DNA of 26,335 nt, taken from the IMG/VR virus record IMGVR_UViG_3300011991_000005, positions 4,371-30,705 of that record. One strand, given 5' to 3'. The notes beneath the pieces were generated by a model that was not told where the DNA came from, did not search any database, and worked only from the letters and a program-made list of their open reading frames with translations. Source of the DNA: a virus. The position numbers and the translations under genes were made by a program. This document shows positions 7,007-15,354 of this stretch, piece by piece. Each line of letters starts with the position of its first letter. The first letter of the stretch is position 1.

Positions 7007-7201
7007 CTATCCTTCGTTAGCAATTGCTACAATAATTGCCACAACCACTATCAAAAGGACAATTATTGCACTCCCCCAGATGGGTGCAAGCACCCAGAAC
7101 CAAGGCCATTGAATATAGTTCATCAGCTTCAAGGTTATGAAAACGATTGCCAACAAGCCTGTGAAACTAATACCTCCACGTCCGTTATTATTACTAGCCA
7201 T
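7007..7201 (-). CDS. Small two-helix membrane protein (Fragile-X-F type annotation)
   Basis: A 64-residue protein. After a polar SNNNGRGG start come two hydrophobic stretches: about 11-27 (ISFTGLLAIVFITLKLM) and 34-60 (FWVLAPIWGSAIIVLLIVVV and following). The GISFTGLL...VFI.LKL...W.W.WVL.PIW pattern matches small Bacillus-phage membrane proteins often labelled transmembrane Fragile-X-F protein. That label carries no established function and I make the match from memory. I choose ATG 7201 with AAGGAG eight bases upstream; a GTG at 7210 overlaps the ribosome binding site. It should sit in the host inner membrane. It is one of three membrane proteins in the window. Confidence 0.75.
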   Translation of the reverse strand: MASNNNGRGGISFTGLLAIVFITLKLMNYIQWPWFWVLAPIWGSAIIVLLIVVVAIIVAIANEG

Positions 7202-7220
7202 CAAGATCACTCCTTCTTTT

Positions 7221-7487
7221 TTAAAATTTAATAGCAGCCTCTATTTCTGCCTCGAACCTCAAAATCTCTGCCCTGAGCTGCTTTAAGGTAGTTGCATCAG
7301 AGTCTAATATTTGTTGATGTAAGATGCATTTAATGGCTTGCTGTATCGTCCTGAAGTACCCTAGAGTGGACGTTGATTCCTTACCAAGGTTATCACTCCC
7401 AGCTTTCCTAATGATGCCCTTCTGGATCACCATGATCTGAACACTGTCCGATTGAATACGGTATTTTTCGTTAATATCGATCTTCAT
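7221..7487 (-). CDS. Conserved phage small protein (KYRI...SD type)
   Basis: An 88-residue protein with the order KYRIQSDSVQIMVIQKG, GYFRTIQQAIKCILHQQI, DSDATTLKQLRAEI. This layout (a short beta strand pair, a helix with QA and a C-terminal helix after SDA) is one I recognise from small proteins in many Firmicutes phages and mobile elements, of unknown function. The C-terminal 25 residues are likely helical (LKQLRAEILRFEAEIEAA). The start overlaps the upstream stop as ATGA, with AAGGAGG eight bases upstream. It is co-transcribed with ribonucleotide reductase. Possible regulatory or adaptor role only. Confidence 0.7.
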   Translation of the reverse strand: MKIDINEKYRIQSDSVQIMVIQKGIIRKAGSDNLGKESTSTLGYFRTIQQAIKCILHQQILDSDATTLKQLRAEILRFEAEIEAAIKF

Positions 7488-7744
7488 GTTGTTGCCTCCT
7501 TTTTGCTTTTACTAAGGTCTTCCCCACAAAATGGGCAGTAAGTAAACATCATGTTAATTCGATCATGCTTAGCCCGTTTACCAGCTTGGTATTGAATGAT
7601 TACCGGGGCACATAACTTAACTGTCCCATCAGTTAGATTAATTGATTTGCTTTCAAACTCGACAAATGGGTCAACTACTTTTGGGTGATTTTCTAGGTAT
7701 TTAGTCTTACAGAGACTTTCTAGGTGCTCGACACAATCACACAT
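7484..7744 (-). CDS. Small zinc-ribbon-like protein
   Basis: An 86-residue protein starting MCDCVEHLESLCKTKYL, with cysteines C2, C4 and C12 at the N-terminus, another in the middle (KLCAPV), and a C-terminal YCPFCGEDLSKSK. The CPFCGEDL end is a typical phage zinc-ribbon half, which may pair with the N-terminal cysteines. The open frame extends upstream into the ribonucleotide reductase gene, but the ATG at 7744 has GGAGGGG seven bases upstream and lies 13 bases after that gene's stop, so this is the clear start. No function is known to me; co-expression with ribonucleotide reductase is the only context. Confidence 0.72.
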   Translation of the reverse strand: MCDCVEHLESLCKTKYLENHPKVVDPFVEFESKSINLTDGTVKLCAPVIIQYQAGKRAKHDRINMMFTYCPFCGEDLSKSKKEATT

Positions 7745-7757
7745 TTTTACCCCTCCT

Positions 7758-10592
7758 TTACCCACATTTACTTGCTCCACAGTTGGTGCATTTTTCACAG
7801 CCTTCAATCCTACGAACGGCAGCTGCTCCACAATCTGGGCAGATATCATCAGCAGTTCCTATGTCAACCTTCTCAGCATCGAGATCTTCCTGAGTTTTGA
7901 TGTAATCCTGTTCTAAATAATCTTTCAGCACTTTTCCGATAGCATCCGGCAGACTGTCAACTCGTGTTGGACCGAACCCAATAGGATTGCTTCCTTTGAT
8001 GCCGATCAGCTTGCTAGTCAACCATTTGAGCTTCTGTTCTTGTGGGAGGCTAGACAACCGATCTGATAAACTTAGGGTTAAGAGGATTCCCAAGCTGTCC
8101 ACAATTGCTCTAATGTCTGAACCAACTTGACCAAGCTGAACAAAAACTTCTTCAATGTCCATGCCGTCCGAAGTGTTCAGAGTGACATACATCTTTCCCA
8201 GTGGAGTTGCTTGTTTCACGGTCAATCCTCTCAGCACTTTTGGACGTTTCTTGAACTCTTTTGTCTCGATCAGTTTCACAATATTTTCCTCCATCAGCTT
8301 TACAACAGTAGAAGTAAATTCAACATCCTTCTTTGCATATTCTTGAGCCTCTGTACTCATGGTCAGATCTTCAAGCTTGGCATTTTCTTCTTTCACTGCC
8401 AGCACTTGCCCTGCCCTACAACCATCACGATAAACTGTGACTCCTTTGCATCCTGTTTCGTAGGCTAGAAGATAAGCCTGTTTCACGTCTTCAACAGTGG
8501 CATCGGCTGGCATATTGATTGTTTTAGAGATAGCTGCATCCACGTACTTTTGAATCGAAGCTTGCATCAAAACATGTTCTTTTGGTGTAATTTCACTAGC
8601 TCCAACGAAATATGACGGAAGTTCTGTTTCTTCTGGATGCTCTGCTCTCCATCTCTTTGCAATGCCAACCTCTTGTCGTACAGTCGTTCCAACTCTACTT
8701 GCACGGAAATAATCAAATGCATAGTAGGGTTCAATCCCTGTTGCACACTCATAGTCAGGTAAATTGTCGATCACCGTCCCAGTGGATCCAGTCGGTGCTT
8801 GAGTGAGAAGAGCTGCATTTCTCAAGGATAGTGGAATGCCCCCCATCCCTTTTGTGATCTTACAGAGAAACGAACTAGGTGATATTTGAGTAGGATCATA
8901 ATTTGAGAAATTGCCTTTTTCTTTCCCTAGATCAATGCTTGCTTGATAAGCTGTTCTAGCAATAAACCCATTCAGCATTTCCGAAAACTCTTCTGCTTCC
9001 AGGGACCCATATTTTATTTCCATGTAGATCAAGACTGTTGCCAGCCCCATCGTACCCATGCCGATCCTTCGGTCACCCATCTGTACTGCTTTGATATCTT
9101 CATCGAAGTAAGGGGTGTAATCGATGATATTGTCGTTGAACCGAACCCCTGCAATGATTGCTCGATTCAGTGCAGTGTAGTCGAGCTGCCACTTGCCATT
9201 GTGTTGTTGCTTGAAGAGAAATCTTGGGAGGTTCAAGTGAGCTAAATTACAGACCCCATCGGGGGGCAAAGGTTCTTCAGCACACGGATTTACAGCATCA
9301 ATGTCCTCGAAGTAGCTGGTATTAGAAAGTGCCTGTGCCCGATCCATAAAGAGGACCCCAGGCTCGGCTGACTTGTGGGCCAACTCACAAATCTGATCAA
9401 ACAGCTCGTTTGCTTCGGGATACCCGAAGTCTACGTCCTCCATGAAATCATCTGTTAAATTGACTGATAAGTTAGCCCCAGTTAACCGTCCAGCAGTCTG
9501 TTTTGCCATTATGAACTCAAGGATGTTCGGGTGATCCACGTTCATGACCAACATCAATGCTCCTCTACGTTGGCCCCCCTGACTGATCAAGTGTGGCACC
9601 AAAGCATAAAGCTCACCGATCTCCACGGCATTTACACTTTGCTTTGTTAATAACCCAACTACAAAATCAAAAAGCTTCATCCAAGAGATTGCTCCAGACG
9701 AAGTTCCATCGATCCCTTTCACATATGCACCTTTTGCCCTTAGGTTTGAGAAGTCCACCAGAACATGCTTATCTTCATAGATCAACTTGACCATCTCCAT
9801 GAGGGCATCAAATATTCCGAATCTAGAATCCTCAACTTTAATTACTTGAATCAATTGAGTTGTTGGGCAACCAATCACGATTCCATTCGAGAAATTATCT
9901 AAGTTTAGACCCTCATATTCTGAATGTGTTTTGGGTAGGAAGAATGTAGGAGCACAGAAGCTGTCTGGACCTGGGATTGACACTGGAACGGAGCTGATAT
10001 TTAGACCACATCCACACCCAAAAGCCATTGCATTTGCTTCTTTCTTTGCAATATGCAGAATCTCTATCCAATTTTCTAAAGGAGTGTTAAATTCACTACA
10101 GTTAGGAGATGGCAACACAAGGCAATTGTAAGCAGATAGGTTTGATTTTGTAAGATGGAACCCTGTAAACTCTTGGCCCAGCATATTTTGGATTCGTCCC
10201 CCTGGCACGTACCGATACCCATCAAGCAACCAACGAAACTCAGATTCAATGTCCTTCTTATTGAAGGTCTCTACACTAGCTGATCCAGCTGCCCATCGTG
10301 ACCACATCTGACTAGGTTTTGTTTCTTGTACTAGTCTGGCATGCTCATAAAGGACTGTGTACTTGCCTGATCCATCATGGGCCTCTACTTCTAAGCATCC
10401 TATCTCAGACAGTTGGTGCAAGATCGTTCCTACAAGCTGAGTTTCTTTACCTCTTTCTTTGACAAAAATAACGACATCTCCAATTTTTGCACTGAAGATG
10501 TCGTTGCTCGTGATTGCATATCGGTCATATGAGATTAATTCGGCTAATGAGCCACGTCCAAACTCTAAGTCTTTGCTCTTGAATTGATACAC
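7758..10592 (-). CDS. nrdJ: Class II adenosylcobalamin-dependent ribonucleotide reductase
   Basis: A 944-residue class II (NrdJ-type) ribonucleotide reductase, which makes deoxyribonucleotides using a B12 radical, without a separate radical subunit. Visible features: YNCLVLP with redox-type C156; the ISQGGQRRGALMLV segment (336-350); N435-P-C437-A-E439, the active-site Asn, radical Cys and Glu; the partner-type C448 in GVCNLAHLNL; QAPTGSTGT near 600; and a C-terminal CEKCTNCGASKCG tail that fits re-reduction of the active-site disulfide. Residues about 750-900 look like the TSCPD-type insertion found in such enzymes. Residues 1-100 form an extra N-terminal domain with GDVVIF and GTIL strands. 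GTG 10592 has AGGAGG seven bases upstream, 35 bases after promoter element 2. The host or medium must supply B12. Confidence 0.93.
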   Translation of the reverse strand: MYQFKSKDLEFGRGSLAELISYDRYAITSNDIFSAKIGDVVIFVKERGKETQLVGTILHQLSEIGCLEVEAHDGSGKYTVLYEHARLVQETKPSQMWSRWAAGSASVETFNKKDIESEFRWLLDGYRYVPGGRIQNMLGQEFTGFHLTKSNLSAYNCLVLPSPNCSEFNTPLENWIEILHIAKKEANAMAFGCGCGLNISSVPVSIPGPDSFCAPTFFLPKTHSEYEGLNLDNFSNGIVIGCPTTQLIQVIKVEDSRFGIFDALMEMVKLIYEDKHVLVDFSNLRAKGAYVKGIDGTSSGAISWMKLFDFVVGLLTKQSVNAVEIGELYALVPHLISQGGQRRGALMLVMNVDHPNILEFIMAKQTAGRLTGANLSVNLTDDFMEDVDFGYPEANELFDQICELAHKSAEPGVLFMDRAQALSNTSYFEDIDAVNPCAEEPLPPDGVCNLAHLNLPRFLFKQQHNGKWQLDYTALNRAIIAGVRFNDNIIDYTPYFDEDIKAVQMGDRRIGMGTMGLATVLIYMEIKYGSLEAEEFSEMLNGFIARTAYQASIDLGKEKGNFSNYDPTQISPSSFLCKITKGMGGIPLSLRNAALLTQAPTGSTGTVIDNLPDYECATGIEPYYAFDYFRASRVGTTVRQEVGIAKRWRAEHPEETELPSYFVGASEITPKEHVLMQASIQKYVDAAISKTINMPADATVEDVKQAYLLAYETGCKGVTVYRDGCRAGQVLAVKEENAKLEDLTMSTEAQEYAKKDVEFTSTVVKLMEENIVKLIETKEFKKRPKVLRGLTVKQATPLGKMYVTLNTSDGMDIEEVFVQLGQVGSDIRAIVDSLGILLTLSLSDRLSSLPQEQKLKWLTSKLIGIKGSNPIGFGPTRVDSLPDAIGKVLKDYLEQDYIKTQEDLDAEKVDIGTADDICPDCGAAAVRRIEGCEKCTNCGASKCG

Positions 10593-10624
10593 TTATTTAC
10601 CTCCTACTTTCTACTCGACTTGTC

Positions 10625-10664
10625 TCTACACCGAACCATTGCCTGTTTTATTCAAATTGTCACT
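10625..10664 (-). promoter_or_regulatory. Phage-type promoter element 2 (ribonucleotide reductase operon)
   Basis: GTGACA (10663-10658) then 16 bases then CAATGGTTCGGTGTA (10641-10627) and GAG on the transcribed strand. The upstream half overlaps the TGA stop of the RusA-like gene (10660-10662). It is followed by an AGGAGG site and the reductase GTG. It differs from element 1 only in the first base of the downstream half. Confidence 0.7.
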
Positions 10665-11070
10665 GTGAAATAGAAATAAATATCTTGTTGTCGATGCCGT
10701 TCTTTATGACTTCAAAATCTATATTCTCGACCACCAAGTAATTATCGTCCACACCGATCACCACTTTAAGCACATCTGCAAATGCCTCTAAGAAATTAAT
10801 GGCATCACCACGATTAGAAGGCTTTTGGCAATAGTAGCTTAGATAATACTTCTGCTTCTTTTTCCATTCGATCCCTGCACAGGCCTGGGTTAGCACTGAC
10901 TTAAGATACTCTCTCAACTGTTTGTGTTCCGGCAAGGGGTAGGTCTTTCCACTTCTGGTACGACCTTCAATTTTGTTCTTGCTGTAATTGTAATCAAAAG
11001 GAATCGAGACCAGCACTCTATGAGTAACACTGGCCTCGGTGTGAAAAGGGTAAATGATAGGTGCTGGCAT
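10660..11070 (-). CDS. RusA-like Holliday junction resolvase
   Basis: A 136-residue protein with the RusA layout: an N-terminal SVTHRVLVSIPFDYN strand, PLPEHKQLREYLKSVL helix, a KKQKYYLSYY strand, then the catalytic region with D89, N92, D99 (GDAINFLEAFADVL) and D108-D109 (GVDDNYLVVE). RusA enzymes resolve four-way DNA junctions as dimers using clustered Asp residues. The residues here are spaced similarly, although the usual D-x-DN is reduced to D-x2-N. I choose ATG 11070: GGGGAG is five bases upstream and the previous gene's TAG is one base away. An open frame continues upstream to 11166 but would overlap that gene. Its stop overlaps promoter element 2. Confidence 0.72.
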   Translation of the reverse strand: MPAPIIYPFHTEASVTHRVLVSIPFDYNYSKNKIEGRTRSGKTYPLPEHKQLREYLKSVLTQACAGIEWKKKQKYYLSYYCQKPSNRGDAINFLEAFADVLKVVIGVDDNYLVVENIDFEVIKNGIDNKIFISISQ

Positions 11071-11071
11071 A

Positions 11072-11908
11072 CTATCTCCCCTTCCCACAAGTTGTTTTGT
11101 AGGAGCAGAACAGGCACTTTTCTGGATCTTTTGCAGGAGGCTTTTTAGCTTCAATGGCACGTACAATTCTTGCCAACCGTTGAAGTAATCGATCTACCAT
11201 TTCTGGGGTTACAACAACATGGAAGTACTTGCTATCCTTAGCTTCTATACGGCCCCACTGTGGTTTTTGCAATGACTCAATGTGAATTATGCAGTCGTAA
11301 ATTTCTAGCACGGCTGAATATGAAATGCACTGCAGCACGTAAGGAAGAGGATCTTTGATCTTGGTCAGATTACTTAGCTTATCTTTCGTTTTGTACTCCC
11401 AAATGAACTTTAAGCCTGTTTCCATGTCTAACATGAGACCATCCAACCGACCAGAAAGGGTGACCATCGTGCCTCCCACATCAAAGGTTTTCCGAAGCAC
11501 CATCTCAGTTTCTAGTAGTTTAAATCGGCAAGGCAGCTTATTCTCTGGTAGCTTCGTGTGCATCGTTTTGAGATCAGCTTGCATGACTTCGTGAGTGCCA
11601 GTTCCGTTACGAGGAATCCTAGCCCTCCAACCAATCTGAGATTCTGCTTCATCAGCCTTTGCATTAGTGTTGATGTAGTATAGCTCTCGGTCACATTTCG
11701 TTAAGCCGGATGGACTGAACTTTATCTCACGTCTCGGATATCTTGTCTGAGGAATGCTATACAAGTCTTCCATCTGGTCTGCAAATTCATCTGATAAATC
11801 TCTAGGTCTATCTACTACAGGAGCTTCTGGGGCTACTGGAACTCTAGGTTTACGTGGAGACTTTGGAGATTTTGGTACTCTTGGTTCCTGCTCATTAAAT
11901 AGATGCAT
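11072..11908 (-). CDS. RecB/Cas4-like PD-(D/E)XK exonuclease with iron-sulfur cysteines
   Basis: A 278-residue protein. Residues 10-40 are a Pro/Lys/Arg-rich low-complexity tail, probably disordered. The nuclease core has C72 in SGLTKCDRELYY, H106, D156 in SGRLDGLM, E171-Y-K173 in IWEYKTKD, and Q193 in LQCISYSAVLE. The C-terminus has C265, C268 and C274 (CLFCSYKTTC). With C72 these give the four-cysteine iron-sulfur arrangement of Cas4 and AddB-type nucleases. Such phage enzymes process DNA ends during recombination. The ATG at 11908 has AAGGAG seven bases upstream; a longer frame to 11992 would overlap the upstream gene by nearly 100 bases. The next gene is a RusA-like resolvase, so recombination roles may be linked. 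Confidence 0.83.
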   Translation of the reverse strand: MHLFNEQEPRVPKSPKSPRKPRVPVAPEAPVVDRPRDLSDEFADQMEDLYSIPQTRYPRREIKFSPSGLTKCDRELYYINTNAKADEAESQIGWRARIPRNGTGTHEVMQADLKTMHTKLPENKLPCRFKLLETEMVLRKTFDVGGTMVTLSGRLDGLMLDMETGLKFIWEYKTKDKLSNLTKIKDPLPYVLQCISYSAVLEIYDCIIHIESLQKPQWGRIEAKDSKYFHVVVTPEMVDRLLQRLARIVRAIEAKKPPAKDPEKCLFCSYKTTCGKGR

Positions 11909-12188
11909 CTTCAGTCTCCTTTTCCTCTTCAAAAAACGAAGCAAATGCTGGGGTGCTATTACCAACAAATGCTCCGAGTATATTAAATTCAAACCATTCA
12001 GCAGCCTCTTCTTGGTCCTTCATGCCCTGCTGTACTAGAATCGAGATCACTTTGTCACGATCATATAAGGCCAAAACAGGGGTCCCAAACTGTTCTACAT
12101 ATCCGGCAATGGCACCGTCAAATTCAATGCCCAAAAACATAGCTTCCTCGTTCATTTCACCGATCTCTTCACGACTCATAATTTTCAA
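11895..12188 (-). CDS. Conserved phage protein (MKI.SREEI type)
   Basis: A 97-residue acidic protein beginning MKIMSREEIGEMNEEAMFLG, followed by FDGAIAGYVEQFGTPVLALYDRDKVISIL, then QEEAAEWFEFNILGAFVGNSTPAF. I recognise this sequence pattern from many Firmicutes phages as a conserved small protein without known function. The region EEAAEWFEFNI is likely a helix. I keep the TTG start at 12188 because GGGGAA lies seven bases upstream and other members begin MKI; an ATG four codons later is possible. It overlaps the nuclease gene by 14 bases. Confidence 0.72.
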   Translation of the reverse strand: MKIMSREEIGEMNEEAMFLGIEFDGAIAGYVEQFGTPVLALYDRDKVISILVQQGMKDQEEAAEWFEFNILGAFVGNSTPAFASFFEEEKETEDASI

Positions 12189-12211
12189 AGTGGGATTCCC
12201 CTTTTCTTCTA

Positions 12212-12379
12212 TTAAAATTCAAATTCAGTGATTATGGGAATTTCATCGAAACTACCAACTAGCAGATCAATAATGTCACCTTTAATTTCACTGAAATTGT
12301 TTGCTTTGTCCCTCAAAAATTGGGGCAACTCAGCAACTGCATCGTCAACTTCTATTTCAACTGTGAACTTTAATTTCAT
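12212..12379 (-). CDS. Small acidic hypothetical protein
   Basis: A 55-residue protein beginning MKLKFTVEIEVDDAV, so an N-terminal beta strand, then a helix (LPQFLRDKANNFSEIKGDIIDLLVG) and an acidic end ITEFEF. The ATG at 12379 has GGAGG eight bases upstream and overlaps the upstream stop as ATGA; an extended frame to 12442 has no such support. The acidic hydrophobic tail recalls the C-terminal tips of SSB-like proteins, but the body is too short to call that. Function unknown. Confidence 0.65.
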   Translation of the reverse strand: MKLKFTVEIEVDDAVAELPQFLRDKANNFSEIKGDIIDLLVGSFDEIPIITEFEF

Positions 12380-12660
12380 AATGCTTTCCTCCGTTTTCTC
12401 TCTGCAATTAGTCCAATGAAAGCTCTTTGCTGACTCAACCATTTTTGAGGGTGAAGAGGCCTATAACTGAATGTGTATTTAGTGGTTTGAGTAAGCCTAT
12501 ACGTTTTATCAGCCTCCTCTTGCAACTCAGGGGCTTTACGAATTAGCATTGCAATCGTGTTTCTCAGATGGGAGTCACTCATTTCAGTAAAAAAAAGAAA
12601 CTGCCGATCAGCAGTTACCCAAAAATCGTATTTAAGTCGGTCAAGTGTGGTCAGGCTCAT
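12376..12660 (-). CDS. Conserved phage small protein (DM.DSHL.N.I type)
   Basis: A 94-residue basic protein. Its middle, TEMSDSHLRNTIAMLIRKAPELQEEA, follows a TADRQFLFF strand pair and matches a motif I recognise from many small phage proteins in which an M-x-x-x-H-L-x-N-x-I helix follows a short beta hairpin. The C-terminal half, with FSYRPLHPQKWLSQQRAF, is basic and aromatic, so nucleic-acid binding is conceivable. The ATG at 12660 directly follows the Tad2 gene's TAA, with GGTGGAG upstream. No function is assigned. Confidence 0.68.
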   Translation of the reverse strand: MSLTTLDRLKYDFWVTADRQFLFFTEMSDSHLRNTIAMLIRKAPELQEEADKTYRLTQTTKYTFSYRPLHPQKWLSQQRAFIGLIAERKRRKAL

Positions 12661-12981
12661 TTACTCCACCCCCACGTAATCTTCAGCAAGTATATCCGTC
12701 TGACTTGCTAACCAAGGTACTTGATGCCCATCAGCAGTAAACATATAGATATACGGCAAACTCATTTTTGAATGAGCATCGGGAACTTGCAACTTTAACC
12801 ACATTCCTTTGCCATTCCATCCCTGTCGGGCAACTTTATATCCCATCTTTAGCAGTGCAATAGCTACTCCAAAATTACATTTTTCTTTTTCAATTGGTTC
12901 AACACATTCCTTATATTCTTCAGATGTCATTTTTCTTTCACTCCTATAATCTAATTTGCTCCCACAACAATCACAATTCAT
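12661..12981 (-). CDS. tad2: Tad2-family protein (anti-Thoeris; DUF2829) with N-terminal cysteine extension
   Basis: A 106-residue protein whose residues 36-104 match the Tad2/DUF2829 domain: NFGVAIALLKMGYKVARQGW, NGKGMWLKLQVPD, PYIYMFTADGHQVPWLASQTD and ILAEDY. Tad2 proteins are known to bind and sequester the cyclic nucleotide signals made by Thoeris ThsB, stopping ThsA activation. The match is by eye but strong across the whole domain. Before it, residues 1-35 hold MNCDCCGSKL plus C26 and C35, a possible zinc-binding extension not needed for the core fold. The gene sits immediately after the DNA polymerase stop, with GGAG nine bases upstream, so it would be expressed with replication proteins. 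Anti-defence activity is inferred from family. Confidence 0.82.
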   Translation of the reverse strand: MNCDCCGSKLDYRSERKMTSEEYKECVEPIEKEKCNFGVAIALLKMGYKVARQGWNGKGMWLKLQVPDAHSKMSLPYIYMFTADGHQVPWLASQTDILAEDYVGVE

Positions 12982-15330
12982 TTAAGCAAACTCCTTCGGT
13001 TTACAATTTTCAAAGTCCCATTCGTCCAACCCATACTCTTCCATCCATCTAGGTTCAATGACCAAATCTGCTTTGAGAGGCAAGCTAAATACAACAGTCT
13101 TAGTCATCACGTCATCGATCAGTATCATATTCTCCATCGTTACGTCTTTCTTCGGCAGTTGGAGCATCAATTCATCGTGGATTGAGAGTAAATAAAGCCA
13201 ACCTTTTTCTTTGCACAAGGTAGCCATCTTGATGATATTCTTCTTAAGAGCATCAGCAGCCGTTCCTTGCACGGTGGCATTAATTGCTTCTCGTTCAGCA
13301 GCCCCACACCATTTTCGTAAGTCTTTCAAACGAGCTTTCTCACCGTCTGACATTGTGTTCCAGAACTTCTTTTGCAGTTGAAGCATTTCAGCATACTGCT
13401 TTCGGTATTCTGGGAATCGTCTTTTTCTACCATCAAGAGTTTCCGAATATCCATTCCGTCTCAGCCCAGCCAATACTTTCTCCCGAAACGGCTTAATGCC
13501 TGGGAATTGACTGTAGAGACCAGCAAAGAACATATTAGCTACATCTTCGGATACTCCCATCTTGTATGAGAACCCTCGTGCTGTTTGCCCATATAGCCCT
13601 GCCAGCACACCTGTCTTCATCAGCTTCCTTGGCTCCCAGTACGACCCATCGGCATTATAAATCTTAGCTTTGTCCATGCACTGATCGTGTTCTAAACTGA
13701 AAACCTTCATTGCCATCGTTGTATAAAGGTCAAGATCTGCAAGATACAGGTCCCTCATGCTACTGTCGTTGAACCATGTGTATAGGTAGTGACTGATCAC
13801 TCTTGGCTCAATTTGGCTCAAATCTGAGGAAATTAATAGACAACCTTCGTCAGGAATAACACATTTCCGAATGGACTTGCCTAATTCTGTACGTGCAGGG
13901 ATGTTTTGAAAGTTTGTACCCTTCTTTTTACCCTTATTTCCGTATTCAGAACTTGCATATCGACCAGTCTTCGTTCTGAGACTGTCAAATTGACTATGGA
14001 GCCTACCATCTACCTCGATAGCTTCTGGTAGCTTGTGGGCATACGTAGAGACCAGCTTTGAAAGCTCCCTGTACAATTTCATAGGTTCTAGCTCTGGAAT
14101 GTTCTCCAGAATTGCAGTTAAAACGTCAGCTGCTGTGGATCGAGCAGTCTTACCTAACCGTTTAGCAATCTCTGGTCCAACCTCTAGCACATCATAAATG
14201 AGGTATGCCAAGTGATCGTTTGAGCTAAAATTGAACTCTTCAGCTGGTTTGCCAGTCACCTCAGACATCTTGGTTAGGAAGTCTGCATCGATCTTAAATG
14301 ATGTGAGCATATCCTTCTCAGCCTGGGCAATCCTAGGCAACTGTTCAGCTTCAATCCGATGTAACTCTTCGATGTTTAGACGTAATCCGACTCTCTCCAT
14401 CCGTACATCAATCTCCATCAATTTAGACTCGATATCGTACCAGATGTTACTTAAGCCCCCGACACTGTCAATGAAAGGCTTCTGGAATTGCTGTAATAAA
14501 TAAGTCTTGTGGGGATCTCCACAGGCATATACTCCCGATAAGAGAATGTCCGTCTCTGCCATATGACCTGGGTCTATGATGTCTGCAAACATTACTACCT
14601 TCCCAGTCTTGGCAATGTACTTGTCATACTGGGTCTTGAGGGCTGCCGACTCGTGTTCATTGAGCAGACGAGCCACAATCTGAGAGCACCAATAAGGGGT
14701 TGCAGGAATGATATCGTCATTACTTAGAAGATGTGCATCATACTTGTAATTGTGCCAAATGCTCCTATTTCCTGGTGTTTCCAACCACTGTTTGATCGGA
14801 GCCAGGGCTTGTTGTTCGGAGAGCTGCACTTCCCCTGTCGTATGCCTAAACGGAATATAGAAAGCTACGTCAGATTCTGGCAGATAAGCACTGATGCCAA
14901 CTATTTTGTCTTCGTAATAGTCCAAACCTGTGGTTTCCGTATCCCAAGCTACTTCTTCCTCTTGGAAGAGTAATCGTTGCATTTGTGCCCAGGCTTTTTG
15001 ATCTTGGATGATGTGATAGTTATCCGGCTTAGACTCTCTGATCTCTTGCTTCAGCTTTTCTCTTCGTCTATACTCAAGCACTTGCCAAAACTCGTAGATA
15101 TCGTCTTTCTTCATTTTTCTATTTGGAAATTCCAATTCTTTACTAGCCAATGCATTAGCCACAGACTCAAAAATTGAACGGTCATCTTTCCACTTAAGGA
15201 GAGACAACCGTTCGATTTCCGAAGCTAAGGTTACTGGCTTAGGGACCTTTGATGCTCGTTTCTTCGTCTTTGCCTCTTGCTTCTCAAAAGCTAAAAGCAC
15301 ATCGTCTATGATACCTTTTCCTGGTGCCAT
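12982..15330 (-). CDS. polA: Family A DNA polymerase with 3'-5' exonuclease
   Basis: A 782-residue polymerase, the likely replicative enzyme. The proofreading domain has D130-T-E132, N194...D198 and Y268...D272. The polymerase domain has motif A D503-LSQIEPR (503-510), motif B R568...K572...L576...Y580, and motif C H718-D719-E720. There is no 5'-nuclease domain; residues 1-100 are a basic, helical head. Aligning motif B with E. coli Pol I (R754, K758, F762, Y766), the F762 position is Leu576. Published virioplankton work links Leu at this site with slower, often temperate, phages, whereas Phe and Tyr are linked with virulent ones. The ATG at 15330 has AGGAGGG upstream. It is in the SSB-led operon. 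Confidence 0.95.
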   Translation of the reverse strand: MAPGKGIIDDVLLAFEKQEAKTKKRASKVPKPVTLASEIERLSLLKWKDDRSIFESVANALASKELEFPNRKMKKDDIYEFWQVLEYRRREKLKQEIRESKPDNYHIIQDQKAWAQMQRLLFQEEEVAWDTETTGLDYYEDKIVGISAYLPESDVAFYIPFRHTTGEVQLSEQQALAPIKQWLETPGNRSIWHNYKYDAHLLSNDDIIPATPYWCSQIVARLLNEHESAALKTQYDKYIAKTGKVVMFADIIDPGHMAETDILLSGVYACGDPHKTYLLQQFQKPFIDSVGGLSNIWYDIESKLMEIDVRMERVGLRLNIEELHRIEAEQLPRIAQAEKDMLTSFKIDADFLTKMSEVTGKPAEEFNFSSNDHLAYLIYDVLEVGPEIAKRLGKTARSTAADVLTAILENIPELEPMKLYRELSKLVSTYAHKLPEAIEVDGRLHSQFDSLRTKTGRYASSEYGNKGKKKGTNFQNIPARTELGKSIRKCVIPDEGCLLISSDLSQIEPRVISHYLYTWFNDSSMRDLYLADLDLYTTMAMKVFSLEHDQCMDKAKIYNADGSYWEPRKLMKTGVLAGLYGQTARGFSYKMGVSEDVANMFFAGLYSQFPGIKPFREKVLAGLRRNGYSETLDGRKRRFPEYRKQYAEMLQLQKKFWNTMSDGEKARLKDLRKWCGAAEREAINATVQGTAADALKKNIIKMATLCKEKGWLYLLSIHDELMLQLPKKDVTMENMILIDDVMTKTVVFSLPLKADLVIEPRWMEEYGLDEWDFENCKPKEFA

Positions 15331-15354
15331 ATGGTGCCACCCTCCTTTTCACTG

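Noticed and set aside
7758-10592. An intein in the ribonucleotide reductase, considered because of its 944-residue length
   Set aside because: The extra length is an N-terminal head and a TSCPD-type C-terminal region; no splicing motifs interrupt the catalytic core.
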